Numbered from the stretch's first letter, positions 52,133 through 60,819 are shown. The stretch is 64,000 nt of DNA from FLUQ01 sp031551515 (GCA_031551515.1 JAVBNL010000040.1:62001-126000); one strand, 5' to 3'. Notes: generated by a model from the sequence alone, not told the origin. Made by a program: numbers and translations.

Positions 52133-53289
52133 AATTCATGGGCTATAGACGGGCCAACGGCCGTGTGGGCGTGCGCAATCACTTGCTGGTCATGCCCTCG
52201 GTCGTCTGCGCCAACGACGTGGCCATGCGCATCGCCGTACAGTTGGAAGGGGCCGTCAGCGTGCCGCACGAACACGGCTGTTGCCATTTGCCCGACGACG
52301 CGGCCCAGGTGCGCCGCACCCTGGCGGGTTTCGCTTCAAACCCCAACGTGGTGGGCAGTATTATCGTGGGGCTGGGCTGCGAGACCATCTCCGCGAAATC
52401 CCTGGCCGAAGAAGTCGCCGCGAACGGAACCCCCGTCGCCTGGCTGAACATTCAGGACGAAGGCGGCACTATCAACGCCGTGGCCAAGGGGCTGAAGCTG
52501 GGGCGGGAGATGCTGGCCGCGGCTTCTGAACTGACGCGTGAAGAATGCGACGTGTCGGAATTGATTCTGGGGCTTGAATGCGGCGGCTCCGACGCGTGGT
52601 CCGGCCTGGCGGGCAACCCCGTGGCCGGGGGCGCTTCCGACCTTTTGATTGAGCACGGCGGCACCTCGATCCTTTCCGAAACACAGGAAGTGATTGGGGC
52701 CGAACACATTTTGGCCCGCCGCGCGCCCGACCCGGCCGTGGCCGGAAAACTGCTGGCCATGGTCCGCCGGGCCGAACAGGGCGCGTTGGCGCACGGCTTT
52801 GACATTCGCCTGGCCAACCCCACGCCCGGCAACAAAGAAGGCGGCCTGACCACGCTGGAAGAAAAATCGCTGGGCTGTATTTTCAAGGCCGGATTCACCG
52901 CACCCTTGAACGAAGTGCTGGAATATGCCGAGCGACCCACCCAAAAAGGCCTGGTCTTCATGGATACGCCGGGGCAGGACGTGGAATCCATCACCGGCAT
53001 GGTGGCCGGGGGAGCGCAGATCATAATCTTTACCACCGGCCGGGGCACCTGCGTGGGCAGCCCCATCGCGCCGGTGATCAAAATCTGCACCAATACGCCC
53101 ACCTTTGAAAAAATGCGCGACAACATGGATTTCAACGCAGGCCCCATCACCGAGGGTAAAGCCACCATCAAAGAGCTCAGCGCGGCCCTATTTGACGAAA
53201 TCGTCAAGGTCAGCAGCGGCAAGACCACCAAGGCCGAACAGCTTGGTTTCGGCGGGTTCGCCATCAACCGCATCGGGCCGACGCAGTAG
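52129..53289 (+). CDS. UxaA-family lyase, large subunit (SuyB-like)
   Basis: A 386-residue catalytic subunit of the altronate dehydratase/sulfolactate sulfo-lyase family. FMGYRRANGRVGVRNHLLVM is the family opening; HEHGCCHLPDD, GLGCETIS, LECGGSDAWSGLAGNPVAGG and FTTGRGTCVGSPIAPVIKIC hold the conserved Cys and Gly-rich loops that bind the iron or metal centre. The length fits SuyB (~388 aa) better than the single-chain UxaA of E. coli (495 aa). Sulfo-lyase would give pyruvate and sulfite, a useful electron acceptor in this kind of organism, but no sulfolactate dehydrogenase or transporter is next to it. Confidence 0.85.
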   Translation: MKFMGYRRANGRVGVRNHLLVMPSVVCANDVAMRIAVQLEGAVSVPHEHGCCHLPDDAAQVRRTLAGFASNPNVVGSIIVGLGCETISAKSLAEEVAANGTPVAWLNIQDEGGTINAVAKGLKLGREMLAAASELTREECDVSELILGLECGGSDAWSGLAGNPVAGGASDLLIEHGGTSILSETQEVIGAEHILARRAPDPAVAGKLLAMVRRAEQGALAHGFDIRLANPTPGNKEGGLTTLEEKSLGCIFKAGFTAPLNEVLEYAERPTQKGLVFMDTPGQDVESITGMVAGGAQIIIFTTGRGTCVGSPIAPVIKICTNTPTFEKMRDNMDFNAGPITEGKATIKELSAALFDEIVKVSSGKTTKAEQLGFGGFAINRIGPTQ

Positions 53290-53300
53290 AAGGAGTCCTT

Positions 53301-54116
53301 ATGCACGACTTCATTGTTGATCGCGACCGCTGTATCCGCGACGGGCTGTGCGTTTTTGCCTGCGGCCGCCGGGCTCTTGCCGACGACGGCGAAGGCGGCC
53401 CCCTGGCGCGGGACATGGATCTCTGCAACGCCTGCGGGCACTGCAGTGCGGTGTGCCCCGTGGGCGCCGTTATCTCTCCCAAATGCGGCGGCGAACGGGC
53501 AACGCCGCTGCCGGATGCGCCCGATACCGGCTTTACCGGCGGCGCCAGGTTTCTGCTTTTCTGCCGCTCCATCCGCAGGTTCAAAGAAGAATCCGTGGCG
53601 GAACAAGAAATTCTGGATATTCTCGACATCGCGCGCAAAGCGCCTTCCGCCAGCAATACGCAGCCGGTAAGCTGGCTGGTGCTGAACGACAGGGAAAAGG
53701 CGCGCAGCTTCAGCGACCTGACCATGGACTGGTTCGCCACGGCCGTGCGCAAAGACCCCGTGTTGAGCAGCCGCTACCGGGTGGACGACATGCTGGCCCG
53801 CCATAAAAACGGCGACGACCCGATTTTGCGCGGCGCGCCTGCCGCCGTTTTCGCGCTGACAGCCAAAGACGCAGCCTGGGGCCCGGTGGACGCGTCAATC
53901 GCCGTCACGTATTTCTGCCTTGCCGCGCATGCCGCGAACATAGGCAGTTGCTGGTGCGGTTTCGGTATTCGCGCCCTGGAAAAGTACGCCCCGCTGCGTG
54001 AATTCATCGGTATCGGCGATGACGTCGCGGTACAGGGCATGGCTTTTTTCGGTTATCCCGCCATCAGCTACGCGGCCGTGCCGCCGCGCAAACCCCTGCG
54101 GCTCAAATGGCTCTGA
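53301..54116 (+). CDS. Ferredoxin-nitroreductase fusion
   Basis: A 271-residue protein. Residues 1-~65 form a small ferredoxin: CNACGHCSAVCP is a full cluster motif, while the first motif CIRDGLCVFAC is of irregular spacing (C-x5-C-x3-C). Residues ~85-271 are a nitroreductase/FMN domain with RSIRRFKEESV near the start, ARKAPSASNTQPVSWLVLND and GSCWCGFGIRALEKY. Such fusions reduce nitro compounds, quinones or unsaturated substrates with electrons from ferredoxin. It follows the SuyB-like gene by 11 bases and likely shares its transcript. Confidence 0.88.
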   Translation: MHDFIVDRDRCIRDGLCVFACGRRALADDGEGGPLARDMDLCNACGHCSAVCPVGAVISPKCGGERATPLPDAPDTGFTGGARFLLFCRSIRRFKEESVAEQEILDILDIARKAPSASNTQPVSWLVLNDREKARSFSDLTMDWFATAVRKDPVLSSRYRVDDMLARHKNGDDPILRGAPAAVFALTAKDAAWGPVDASIAVTYFCLAAHAANIGSCWCGFGIRALEKYAPLREFIGIGDDVAVQGMAFFGYPAISYAAVPPRKPLRLKWL

Positions 54117-54162
54117 CCGACAAAAAAACGCTGGCGCTGCATGCGCTATAAGGAGTTCAATC

Positions 54163-54750
54163 ATGTCCATGCGCGACGAGGTGATGCAATGCATCATGAC
54201 GCGGCGGAGCATACGCCGCTTTACCGAAGAACAGGTTGACGAAGCCCGGCTTGCGACCCTGCTGGAAGCCGCGACCTGGGCGCCCAGCGGCGGCAACAAC
54301 CAGACCTGGCTGTTCACCGCCATACAAAACAAAGAAATCCTCGCGCGGTTGAACGAAACCATGCGCGTGGCCTTTCTGACCTGGGTGCCCGACGACGACT
54401 ACCCTTCCAAAAAAAAGGCGAAGGCCAACGCCCAGAACGAAAAGCACAACTTTTTCTATCATGCGCCCACGGTGATCATCGCTTCCAACGTGCCGGGCTA
54501 TCAAAACGGCATGGCCGACTGCGCGCTGGGTTTGCAGAACATCTTTCTGGCGGCGCGGGCCATGGACCTCGGCACTTGCTGGATCAACCAGCCGCGCTGG
54601 CTGACCGATGACGCGAACGTGCGGAAACTGCTGGCCGAGATCGGCCTGCCCAAAGAGCATATCATTTACGGTTCCGCCGCCGTGGGCTGCCCGGACCACA
54701 CCCCGCCCGCCCCCGCGCGCAAAGAAGGCACCACCCTGATCGTGCGTTAG
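54163..54750 (+). CDS. Nitroreductase family protein
   Basis: A 195-residue FMN-dependent oxidoreductase. MTRRSIRRFTEEQVDEARLA at the N-terminus, LLEAATWAPSGGNNQTW (FMN phosphate site), the ADCALGLQNIFLAARAMDLG helix and GSAAVGCPDHTPPAPARKEG near the C-terminus are typical. Unlike its neighbour it has no ferredoxin part. AAGGAG precedes the ATG at 54163, 47 bases after the ferredoxin fusion. Dimeric cytoplasmic enzyme by family; substrate unknown. Confidence 0.9.
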   Translation: MSMRDEVMQCIMTRRSIRRFTEEQVDEARLATLLEAATWAPSGGNNQTWLFTAIQNKEILARLNETMRVAFLTWVPDDDYPSKKKAKANAQNEKHNFFYHAPTVIIASNVPGYQNGMADCALGLQNIFLAARAMDLGTCWINQPRWLTDDANVRKLLAEIGLPKEHIIYGSAAVGCPDHTPPAPARKEGTTLIVR

Positions 54751-54817
54751 GCGGCCTTCGCAGGACTCGCAGGCCCTTAACCCCGCATCAAGCGAAAACA
54801 TGGCGTAGCGCCGCGCC

Positions 54818-54838
54818 AGGGTAGAAATAGGGTAGAAA
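54818..54838. repeat. Short direct repeat next to tRNA-Thr
   Basis: AGGGTAGAAA occurs at 54818-54827 and 54829-54838 with an 11-bp period, then AAGG. It sits 58 bases beyond the tRNA 3' end. The pattern resembles arm-type sites of integrases, but no integrase gene is present. Confidence 0.45.
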
Positions 54839-54843
54839 AAGGA

Positions 54844-54886
54844 CAAAAAAAGCCGGGGTTATGTGCAAAATATGCGCATAACCCCG
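54844..54886 (-). terminator. Terminator of tRNA-Thr
   Basis: 13-bp stem CGGGGTTATGTGC / GCGCATAACCCCG (54854-54886, one G-T pair) with loop AAAATAT; on the minus strand it is followed by GCTTTTTTTG. It lies ten bases after the tRNA 3' end. Confidence 0.85.
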
Positions 54887-54895
54887 TGAATTTTA

Positions 54896-54971
<76 letters not shown>

Positions 54972-55024
54972 TTTTGCCCGCGTTTCTTGCGGAAGGGGTT
55001 TCGTATGCCAGCCGCCGCAAAAAG

Positions 55025-56476
55025 TCAAGGGAGGGGACGGAAAGGCTCCATGTGGACGGTCACGCGTGAAAGCTCCGGCAGCTCCGCATGCAACGCTGCC
55101 TGCAAGCGCTTGGAAGCGGCGTGGGCTTCGCCCACCGTGGCGCTTGGGTCCATGCGGCAATGAAAACTCACGCAGCGCCCTTCGCCATAGCTGCGCACCA
55201 GCACGTTGTGTTCGTCGCCCACCAGGGGTTCGTTCGCCACAATGCGCCGCACCGCCGCGCGGACGCGTTCCGAGTCGGCGGCCGCCGCCAATTTTTCGCG
55301 ACTTTGCCCGCCCAACGGCTCAATATGGGTCACGATGGTCACGCCCCCTTCTTCCGCCCGCACGGCCTGCTCGAAAAGGCTTACCCGCTCGTGGGCCGCG
55401 CAGAGCGGGGTTTCAGGCGGAAACTCCACGTGCAGCTCCACCAGGCGCTGGCGGATGCCCTTCGCATCTCGATCCAGGTCCAGCACTTCCACGGCGTGCG
55501 GCACCAGCCCGTGCAGTGCCGCAAGGCCGCGCAGCCGCATAATGCGATCCGGCGCGGCGGGCGTTTCATCTTCATGCGGCACGAACACCACGCTGACAAG
55601 GGCGTGTTCGGCCACGCCGCGCACGGCCGCTTCCACCTCCGCCCTGATGCGCTCTATCTCATCGATAATCAGCCCTTTGGCCACGCTCAGAGTCAAGTCC
55701 GCGAACAGGTCCGGCCCGCTGTGCCGCAGCCGCAAAACGTTGATGCCGCGCACGCCGGGCATGCCCTCAAGCGCCATGCGAATGGCGGCAGCCGCCGGTT
55801 CGTCCCCGGCATCCAGCAGCACGTTGACCGCCCGCTTGCCCAAGCTCCAGCTTATATGAATGACGATGGCCGAAACCCCCAGGGCTGCCACGGCGTCGGC
55901 CCGCTCCAGCCAGGGGCGCAGGGTGGAAGAGGCGGGCAGCGCCTCGGCTATATACAGCGCGATCAGCCCCACGATGACCACGGCGGAAGAAAAAATATCC
56001 GTGGAAAAATGTAGAGCGTCCGCTTCCAGCGCCTGGCTGCGGTGCTTTTTGGCGACGCGCAGCAGCATGCGCGAGCGGGAGATGTCAACGAGGATGGAGA
56101 CAACCATCACCCCCAGCGCCCATAGCGTGGGTTTGACCACGACATGCGTAAAAAGCAGCCGGTCGGCCGCTTCCCAGACGATCCAGGCGCAGGTGATGAA
56201 AAGCAGCAGCGATTCCACCAGGGCGGAAAGATTTTCCATCTTGCCGTGGCCATAGGGGTGGTTGGGATCCGGCGGAAAAGCGGAATAGCGCACCGCCGCA
56301 TAGGTCACCGCCGCGGCCAAAAGGTCCAGGCCGCTGTGCGCAGCCTCGGACAAAATGCCCAGGCTGTTGGTGGCAAGGCCGACGGCCAGTTTAAGAACGG
56401 TCAGCAGCACGGCCGCCGTTACAGATGCAAGGGCTGCGTTCCGTTTTTCCCGTTCCGCGTCATTGGCTGCGTACAT
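55025..56476 (-). CDS. Cation diffusion facilitator transporter with long C-terminal region
   Basis: A 483-residue inner-membrane exporter for Zn2+, Fe2+ or similar ions. Six helices occupy about residues 12-220, with the metal site SEAAHSGLDLLAAAV (HxxxD) in helix 2, HPYGHGKMENLS in the loop and AVAALGVSAIVIHISW (helix 5). After the usual cytoplasmic dimer domain (about 225-305) there are ~180 further residues that read as two more domains of the same ferredoxin-like type. The start MYAANDAEREKRNAAL at 56476 has AGAGA upstream and fits the family; a long in-frame extension further upstream does not. Confidence 0.9.
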   Translation of the reverse strand: MYAANDAEREKRNAALASVTAAVLLTVLKLAVGLATNSLGILSEAAHSGLDLLAAAVTYAAVRYSAFPPDPNHPYGHGKMENLSALVESLLLFITCAWIVWEAADRLLFTHVVVKPTLWALGVMVVSILVDISRSRMLLRVAKKHRSQALEADALHFSTDIFSSAVVIVGLIALYIAEALPASSTLRPWLERADAVAALGVSAIVIHISWSLGKRAVNVLLDAGDEPAAAAIRMALEGMPGVRGINVLRLRHSGPDLFADLTLSVAKGLIIDEIERIRAEVEAAVRGVAEHALVSVVFVPHEDETPAAPDRIMRLRGLAALHGLVPHAVEVLDLDRDAKGIRQRLVELHVEFPPETPLCAAHERVSLFEQAVRAEEGGVTIVTHIEPLGGQSREKLAAAADSERVRAAVRRIVANEPLVGDEHNVLVRSYGEGRCVSFHCRMDPSATVGEAHAASKRLQAALHAELPELSRVTVHMEPFRPLP

Positions 56477-56626
56477 AGCGATATCTCTCTTCGCGGTTCT
56501 ACACGATGCGCGGCCGCCGGTCCACTTCACGGCTTGGCTTCGTCCGGCCTCTCGTGTAGTATCCCATGTCCGGCGACACGCTGAAACCGGCGTGTCGCAA
56601 ACTTTACTTCCGCCAAGGAGATTTTC

Positions 56627-56998
56627 ATGGCTGACATAATCGCAACCCCTAAGGCACCCTCCGCCATCGGCCCCTATGTTCAGGCCCAGGCCGCGGGCAA
56701 CCTGGTTTTTGTTTCCGGCCAGCTCGGCATGGACCTTTCCGGCAACCTGCCCGCCACGTTCGCGGAGCAGGCCCGCAACGCTCTGAACAACTTGCGCGCC
56801 ATTCTTGAAGCGGCCGGAACCGGCATGCCCCAGGTGGTTAAAACCACAGTGTTTCTCAGCGACCTTGCCAACTTCGTGGAGTTCAACGGTATTTACGCCG
56901 AATATTTCAAAGATCCCTGCCCGGCCCGCAGTTGCTTTCAGGTGGCCCGCTTGCCCAAAGACGCTCTGGTTGAAGTAGAAGCCATCGCCACCCGCTAA
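56627..56998 (+). CDS. ridA: RidA family enamine/imine deaminase
   Basis: A 123-residue trimeric protein of the YjgF/YER057c/UK114 family that hydrolyses reactive enamines such as 2-aminoacrylate from Thr/Ser dehydratases. The APSAIGPYVQAQAAGNLVFVSGQ opening, the AEQARNALNNLRAILEAAG helix, VVKTTVFLSDLANFVEFNGI and the active-site PARSCFQVARLPKDALVEVE (Arg conserved) are all visible. CAAGGAG lies before the ATG. Divergent from the metal exporter, followed by a 239-base leader region of the next gene. Confidence 0.96.
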   Translation: MADIIATPKAPSAIGPYVQAQAAGNLVFVSGQLGMDLSGNLPATFAEQARNALNNLRAILEAAGTGMPQVVKTTVFLSDLANFVEFNGIYAEYFKDPCPARSCFQVARLPKDALVEVEAIATR

Positions 56999-57117
56999 GC
57001 GGTCACATACCTGTGACCCGAAGCGCATTTCGATGCCGCAGGCGCCGGCGATTTCTCTTTGCGGAATTGCCGGCGCCCACTCAATTTGCCTTTTATGGCG
57101 CTATGGCGTCCGTGCCC

Positions 57118-57146
57118 TTGCCTATTTCTCAAGCAGAACTTATACT
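57118..57146 (+). promoter_or_regulatory. Promoter of the second HD-GYP response regulator
   Basis: TTGCCT (57118-57123), 17-base spacer, TATACT (57141-57146), ~90 bases before the GTG start. Upstream, GGTCACATACCTGTGACC (57001-57018) and GGCGCCGGC/GCCGGCGCC (57041-57077) are hairpins after ridA. Confidence 0.75.
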
Positions 57147-57237
57147 ACGTTCTTCGAGGCTATATAAACAAACCCGATAGAGCGCGCACCGGGCACGTAT
57201 TTTCCATTCAGCCGTATTCGCGCACGAGGTTTCTACA

Positions 57238-58332
57238 GTGGAACCACAGCAAAATAAATCTACCGTGCTTGTTGTCGACGATACACCGGACAACATCACC
57301 CTGCTCTGCGCCCTTCTGGGTGACCTGTATAAAAACAAAGTCGCCACCAACGGTGAAAAGGCGCTCAAAATCGCTTTTGCCGAACCCCATCCCGACCTTA
57401 TCCTTTTGGATATCATGATGCCGGGCATGGACGGATACGAAGTCTGCCGCCAGCTCAAGGCAAACCCGGCCACAGCGGGCATTCCGGTCATCTTTCTGAC
57501 CGCCAAAAGCCAAGAGGACGACGAAGCCAAAGGCTTTGAGCTGGGCGCGGTCGACTACATCACCAAGCCCATCAACCCGGTCATTCTCATGGCCAGGGTG
57601 CAGACGCATCTGGCGTTGAAGCATGCCCGCTCTTCGCTGGAAAAACAAAATGACATTCTCGAAGGGCAGGTCCGCCAGCGCACAAAACAGCTGGAAACCC
57701 TGCAAGACGCCATTATCATCGCCATGGCCTCGCTGGCGGAAACGCGCGACAACGAAACCGGCCACCACATCCGCCGCACGCAGTATTATGTGCGCGAACT
57801 GGCGCAGCACCTGGCCCTGAACCCCTGCTATGCCCCGCAACTGGACCCCAAGACCATCGACCTGATTTACAAGACCGCGCCGCTGCACGATATCGGCAAA
57901 GTCGGGGTGCCGGACCGCATTTTGCTCAAACCCGGCCGCCTGACGCCGGAAGAATTCGACGAGATGAAGCGCCATACCATTTACGGACGCAATACGATTC
58001 TGGCGGCCGAAAAGACCATGGGCATGCAGATAGACTTTTTGGTCACCGCCCGCGACATCGCCTATTTTCACCATGAAAAATGGGACGGGTCGGGGTATCC
58101 CGAAGGCATTTCCGGCGAAGACATTCCCGTCTGCGCCCGGCTGATGGCCATTGCCGACGTCTATGACGCGCTGATCAGCCGCCGCCCCTACAAAGAACCC
58201 ATTCCCCATGAAGAAGCCATCGATATCATCGTCAAGGGCAGCGGCACGCACTTTGACCCGGACGTGATCAAGGCCCTGCTGGAAGTGAAGGATGAATTCG
58301 CCTATATCGCCGAAAAATACGCGGATATCTAG
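57238..58332 (+). CDS. RpfG-type response regulator with HD-GYP domain
   Basis: A 364-residue cytoplasmic protein with GTG start (GAGGT upstream). The receiver has VVDDTPDNI, phospho-acceptor Asp58 in LILLDIMMPGMDGYE and Lys in YITKPI. A coiled coil (about 125-160) leads to the HD-GYP domain with RDNETGHHIRRTQYYV, His217-Asp in LHDIGKVGVPDRIL, HTIYGRNTI, HHEKWDGSGYPEGISGEDIP and MAIADVYDAL, all intact. It probably degrades c-di-GMP on phosphorylation; no cognate kinase is adjacent. A terminator follows. Confidence 0.94.
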   Translation: MEPQQNKSTVLVVDDTPDNITLLCALLGDLYKNKVATNGEKALKIAFAEPHPDLILLDIMMPGMDGYEVCRQLKANPATAGIPVIFLTAKSQEDDEAKGFELGAVDYITKPINPVILMARVQTHLALKHARSSLEKQNDILEGQVRQRTKQLETLQDAIIIAMASLAETRDNETGHHIRRTQYYVRELAQHLALNPCYAPQLDPKTIDLIYKTAPLHDIGKVGVPDRILLKPGRLTPEEFDEMKRHTIYGRNTILAAEKTMGMQIDFLVTARDIAYFHHEKWDGSGYPEGISGEDIPVCARLMAIADVYDALISRRPYKEPIPHEEAIDIIVKGSGTHFDPDVIKALLEVKDEFAYIAEKYADI

Positions 58333-58379
58333 AGCGTATTCACATTGAAATGCTTGCGGGCCTTGCGTAACGCCTGCAA

Positions 58380-58411
58380 AAAAAGCCCGGAGGCATGCCT
58401 TCGGGCTTTTT
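58380..58411. terminator. Bidirectional terminator
   Basis: AAAAGCCCG-GAGGC/GCCTT-CGGGCTTTT stem with one G-T pair, A-run before and T-run after, between the convergent response-regulator and DHH genes. Confidence 0.88.
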
Positions 58412-58456
58412 GCTATACGTATAAAGAAGAACGGCGAAGCGTTCGCGATCTTTCGC

Positions 58457-59497
58457 TTACACGTTGGTGCTTGCCGGTTTGCTTTGCGCTTCGCTCGGGC
58501 CCTTGTTGCCCTCTTTCTGCGTTTTCTTGCGGGGTGTAGTCAAAACGCGCTTGTAGACGAACAACTCCAGGTCTTTGCCGTTCGCAGCGGCCACGGGAAA
58601 CTCCGCCCTCGCCAGGGCCTTGTGCCCCCCGGCGGAACCGATATCGCCGAACTGCGCGTTCGCCATGCGGCCCAAGTCGCGGGTGACCCCGTCTCCCCTA
58701 AAAACCACCACCACGGTGCCGGTATACAACCCGCTGACCGCGACCCAGCGGAATTCGTAAACCCGCATGAAAAAGTCCGCAATGCCCACCAAAATATCGG
58801 GGTTTTCAATCTCGCCGATGTAGACGAACTGCCCGGAACCGGCGTTGTGCATGCTCTCGCAGGCTTTGGCAAAAAAACTCAGCCAACGCCGGTGAAACTC
58901 GCTGCGCACGATGCGCGAAAGCAGCGGCTGGTCCGCGAAGCGCGTAAGATAGTGATAGGCCCGCAGGTCCGCATCGCAGAATTTACGCTCAAAACTGGCC
59001 GTGTCACTTTTTATGCCGAACTGCAAAGCGGTTGCCAGCAATTTGCCCGGCCGGATTTTCAAATTGTAAAGGTATTCGGTTAAAAGCGTGCTGGTGGCCC
59101 CGTATTCCGGCCGGATTTCGCAATACACGGACGCACAGACTTCTTCACTCAAGGGGTGATGGTCAATGACCACTGAAAAAGGGATGTCCCGAAACTGCGG
59201 GTTGTGCAACGCCTGCGAATCGACCAGGGCGAAACGGTCGTATTGTGCCGCAAGCTCCGGCGTAAACCGTTTCATGTGCAGCCGGGTATAGCGGATCATG
59301 GCCAGGTTGTCGGGCCGGGTAACTTCGTTGATGGCCACGATATCCACCTCGCTGACCCGGTGGCTTAAAATACGCTTCAAGGCCATGGCCGAAGCCATGG
59401 CGTCGGGGTCCGCGTTAATCACTATCAGCCAGCGCGATTCGCGCTCGCACTGATCGATCAGTTCATGAAGCTTGGGAATTTTCCGAAAATACGCCAT
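58457..59497 (-). CDS. DHH-family phosphoesterase
   Basis: A 346-residue DHH/DHHA1 protein. The metal-binding Asp cluster appears as NADPDAMASAMALKRIL near residue 28, LVDSQ near 92 and the DHH motif VIDHHPLSEE near 113; the DHHA1 substrate domain ends with GDIGSAGGHKALARAEFP (GGHxxAxG type). Members degrade nanoRNA/pAp or cyclic dinucleotides (NrnA, GdpP-like) or bind nucleotides. The ATG at 59497 has GAGGT six bases upstream; an in-frame GTG two codons earlier is less likely. The C-terminal tail (KKTQKEGNKGPSEAQSK) is polar and probably disordered. Confidence 0.85.
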   Translation of the reverse strand: MAYFRKIPKLHELIDQCERESRWLIVINADPDAMASAMALKRILSHRVSEVDIVAINEVTRPDNLAMIRYTRLHMKRFTPELAAQYDRFALVDSQALHNPQFRDIPFSVVIDHHPLSEEVCASVYCEIRPEYGATSTLLTEYLYNLKIRPGKLLATALQFGIKSDTASFERKFCDADLRAYHYLTRFADQPLLSRIVRSEFHRRWLSFFAKACESMHNAGSGQFVYIGEIENPDILVGIADFFMRVYEFRWVAVSGLYTGTVVVVFRGDGVTRDLGRMANAQFGDIGSAGGHKALARAEFPVAAANGKDLELFVYKRVLTTPRKKTQKEGNKGPSEAQSKPASTNV

Positions 59498-59701
59498 GAC
59501 CACCTCAATTTCCGGCGCACCCGCACGCGCGAAAAATCTTTCTTACCCGCTAACAAGTGAAGAGAAAATACTTTTCGTGTAATTCTCTAGACAAAATCCA
59601 CCGCAATGCATATATCTTACCTCATTGTTCGGCGAGAGCACAGTATTGTTTTCAATACCCGGCAATTTTTGGACGGAACGTTTTTTGCTTAAGTTGAGAC
59701 C

Positions 59702-59908
59702 ATGAGCCACGTTGATAAAACCCTTTCCAGGGATTCGCGCATAACCTTCCGAGGCCGCCTGCAACATCATTTGAACCCGTTGCATGTTTACTGCCGCCTA
59801 TGCGATTTCGGCATATCCGCCCGCCTGGCCGCGCGCTTCAGCTCTGTTTACGAGCGCTTCTACCGCGTCTGCGCCAGCCGGTCCTGTAAAACTTCGCGCG
59901 GCCTTTAA
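59702..59908 (+). CDS. Small protein ORF, unknown function
   Basis: A 68-codon ORF in the ~400-base gap between the DHH gene and ispH. The centre reads HHLNPLHVYCRLCDFGISAR and then LAARFSSVYERFYRVC, a basic, helical pattern with Cys residues that looks like a genuine small protein rather than random code; a weak GAG lies upstream. It ends inside the last codons of the convergent ispH (4-base overlap). I know no named family. The rest of the gap (59498-59701) is AT-rich and shows no other gene. Confidence 0.45.
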   Translation: MSHVDKTLSRDSRITFRGRLQHHLNPLHVYCRLCDFGISARLAARFSSVYERFYRVCASRSCKTSRGL

Positions 59909-60819
59909 AGCCGCAGCAACCACGCATACACCGCGTCAATATGCGCCGCCGGGGTGGAAGCGCCGGCCGTCAGCCCCACGGCCCGCACGCCGCTGAACTG
60001 TTCTTCGCGCAGATCGTCAACGCTTTCGATCAAAATAGCCCTGGCGCCGTGCCCCGAAGCGACCTCCGCAAGACGTTTCGTATTGCCGCTGTTGCTTCCG
60101 CCGACAACCACAACCACATCGACCTGCCCGGCCAGGCGGATGACCTCTTCCTGGCGTTTATGTGTGGCGTCGCAAATAGTTTTCAGAACAGGAATATCCC
60201 GGCCCAACCTGCCGCGCAGAGCCCCGTGCACAACGGCGAAAGCCTCCACATCCTGGGTGGTCTGGGCCGCCAGATAATACTCTTGAGCCGGGTCGAGCGG
60301 CAAAGCCTCCAGTTCCATCGGCGTGGAAAAGACGAAAGCCCTCCCCCCCGCATAGCTGACAAGCCCACGCACTTCCGGGTGGTCCGCTTCGCCGAATAAC
60401 AGCAGGGTTCCGCCGCCCTTTTCGCGTTGCGCGGCTATGGCCAATTGGGCCTGCTTGACTTTGGGGCAGGTGGCGTCCAGCACCACTGCCCCTTTGCCCG
60501 CAAGCGCGCGCTCCACGTCGCAGGGTATGCCGTGTGCCCGTATCAGCACGGTATCGCCGGGCCGCACGGCGCTTTCATCCTCCAGGCAGATCACGCCCTT
60601 GGCCGCATACTCCGCGATCACCCGGGGATTATGGATCACCGGCCCCAGCGTCGTCAGCCTGCGTGCAGGCCTCCCCCCTTCGTCGACGCAAACCGCGCAG
60701 GCCGCGCGGGCGGCGTGGCCGCTGTGAGCGGCTTGAGCTTCCAGCGCCTGATCCAGGCGGCGCAAGGCCAGGCTGACTCCCATGCAAAAACCGGCTGTTT
60801 TGGCCCGAATCACCTTCAT
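59905..60819 (-). CDS. ispH: 4-hydroxy-3-methylbut-2-enyl diphosphate reductase IspH
   Basis: A 304-residue 4Fe-4S enzyme, last step of the MEP isoprenoid pathway, giving IPP and DMAPP. Cluster ligands are Cys12 (AGFCMGVSLAL), Cys118 (LDATCPKVKQ) and Cys216 (TICDATHKRQ). IRAHGIP, the Glu/His motifs around HPEVRGL, VVGGSNSGNTKRLAEV and LTAGASTP are present. A short insert with two extra Cys (residues ~28-55, ACAVC) is unusual for the family core. The start overlaps the dihydrouridine synthase stop by 4 bases. Confidence 0.95.
   Translation of the reverse strand: MKVIRAKTAGFCMGVSLALRRLDQALEAQAAHSGHAARAACAVCVDEGGRPARRLTTLGPVIHNPRVIAEYAAKGVICLEDESAVRPGDTVLIRAHGIPCDVERALAGKGAVVLDATCPKVKQAQLAIAAQREKGGGTLLLFGEADHPEVRGLVSYAGGRAFVFSTPMELEALPLDPAQEYYLAAQTTQDVEAFAVVHGALRGRLGRDIPVLKTICDATHKRQEEVIRLAGQVDVVVVVGGSNSGNTKRLAEVASGHGARAILIESVDDLREEQFSGVRAVGLTAGASTPAAHIDAVYAWLLRL

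Noticed and set aside
54157..54846. Remnant integrase next to tRNA-Thr on the minus strand
   Set aside because: The frame shows no tyrosine-recombinase motifs and is antisense to the nitroreductase gene.
56477..57028. N-terminal extension of the CDF exporter across the ridA gene
   Set aside because: The extension lies antisense to the clear ridA gene and lacks family similarity; the CDF start at 56476 fits family length and has a ribosome site.
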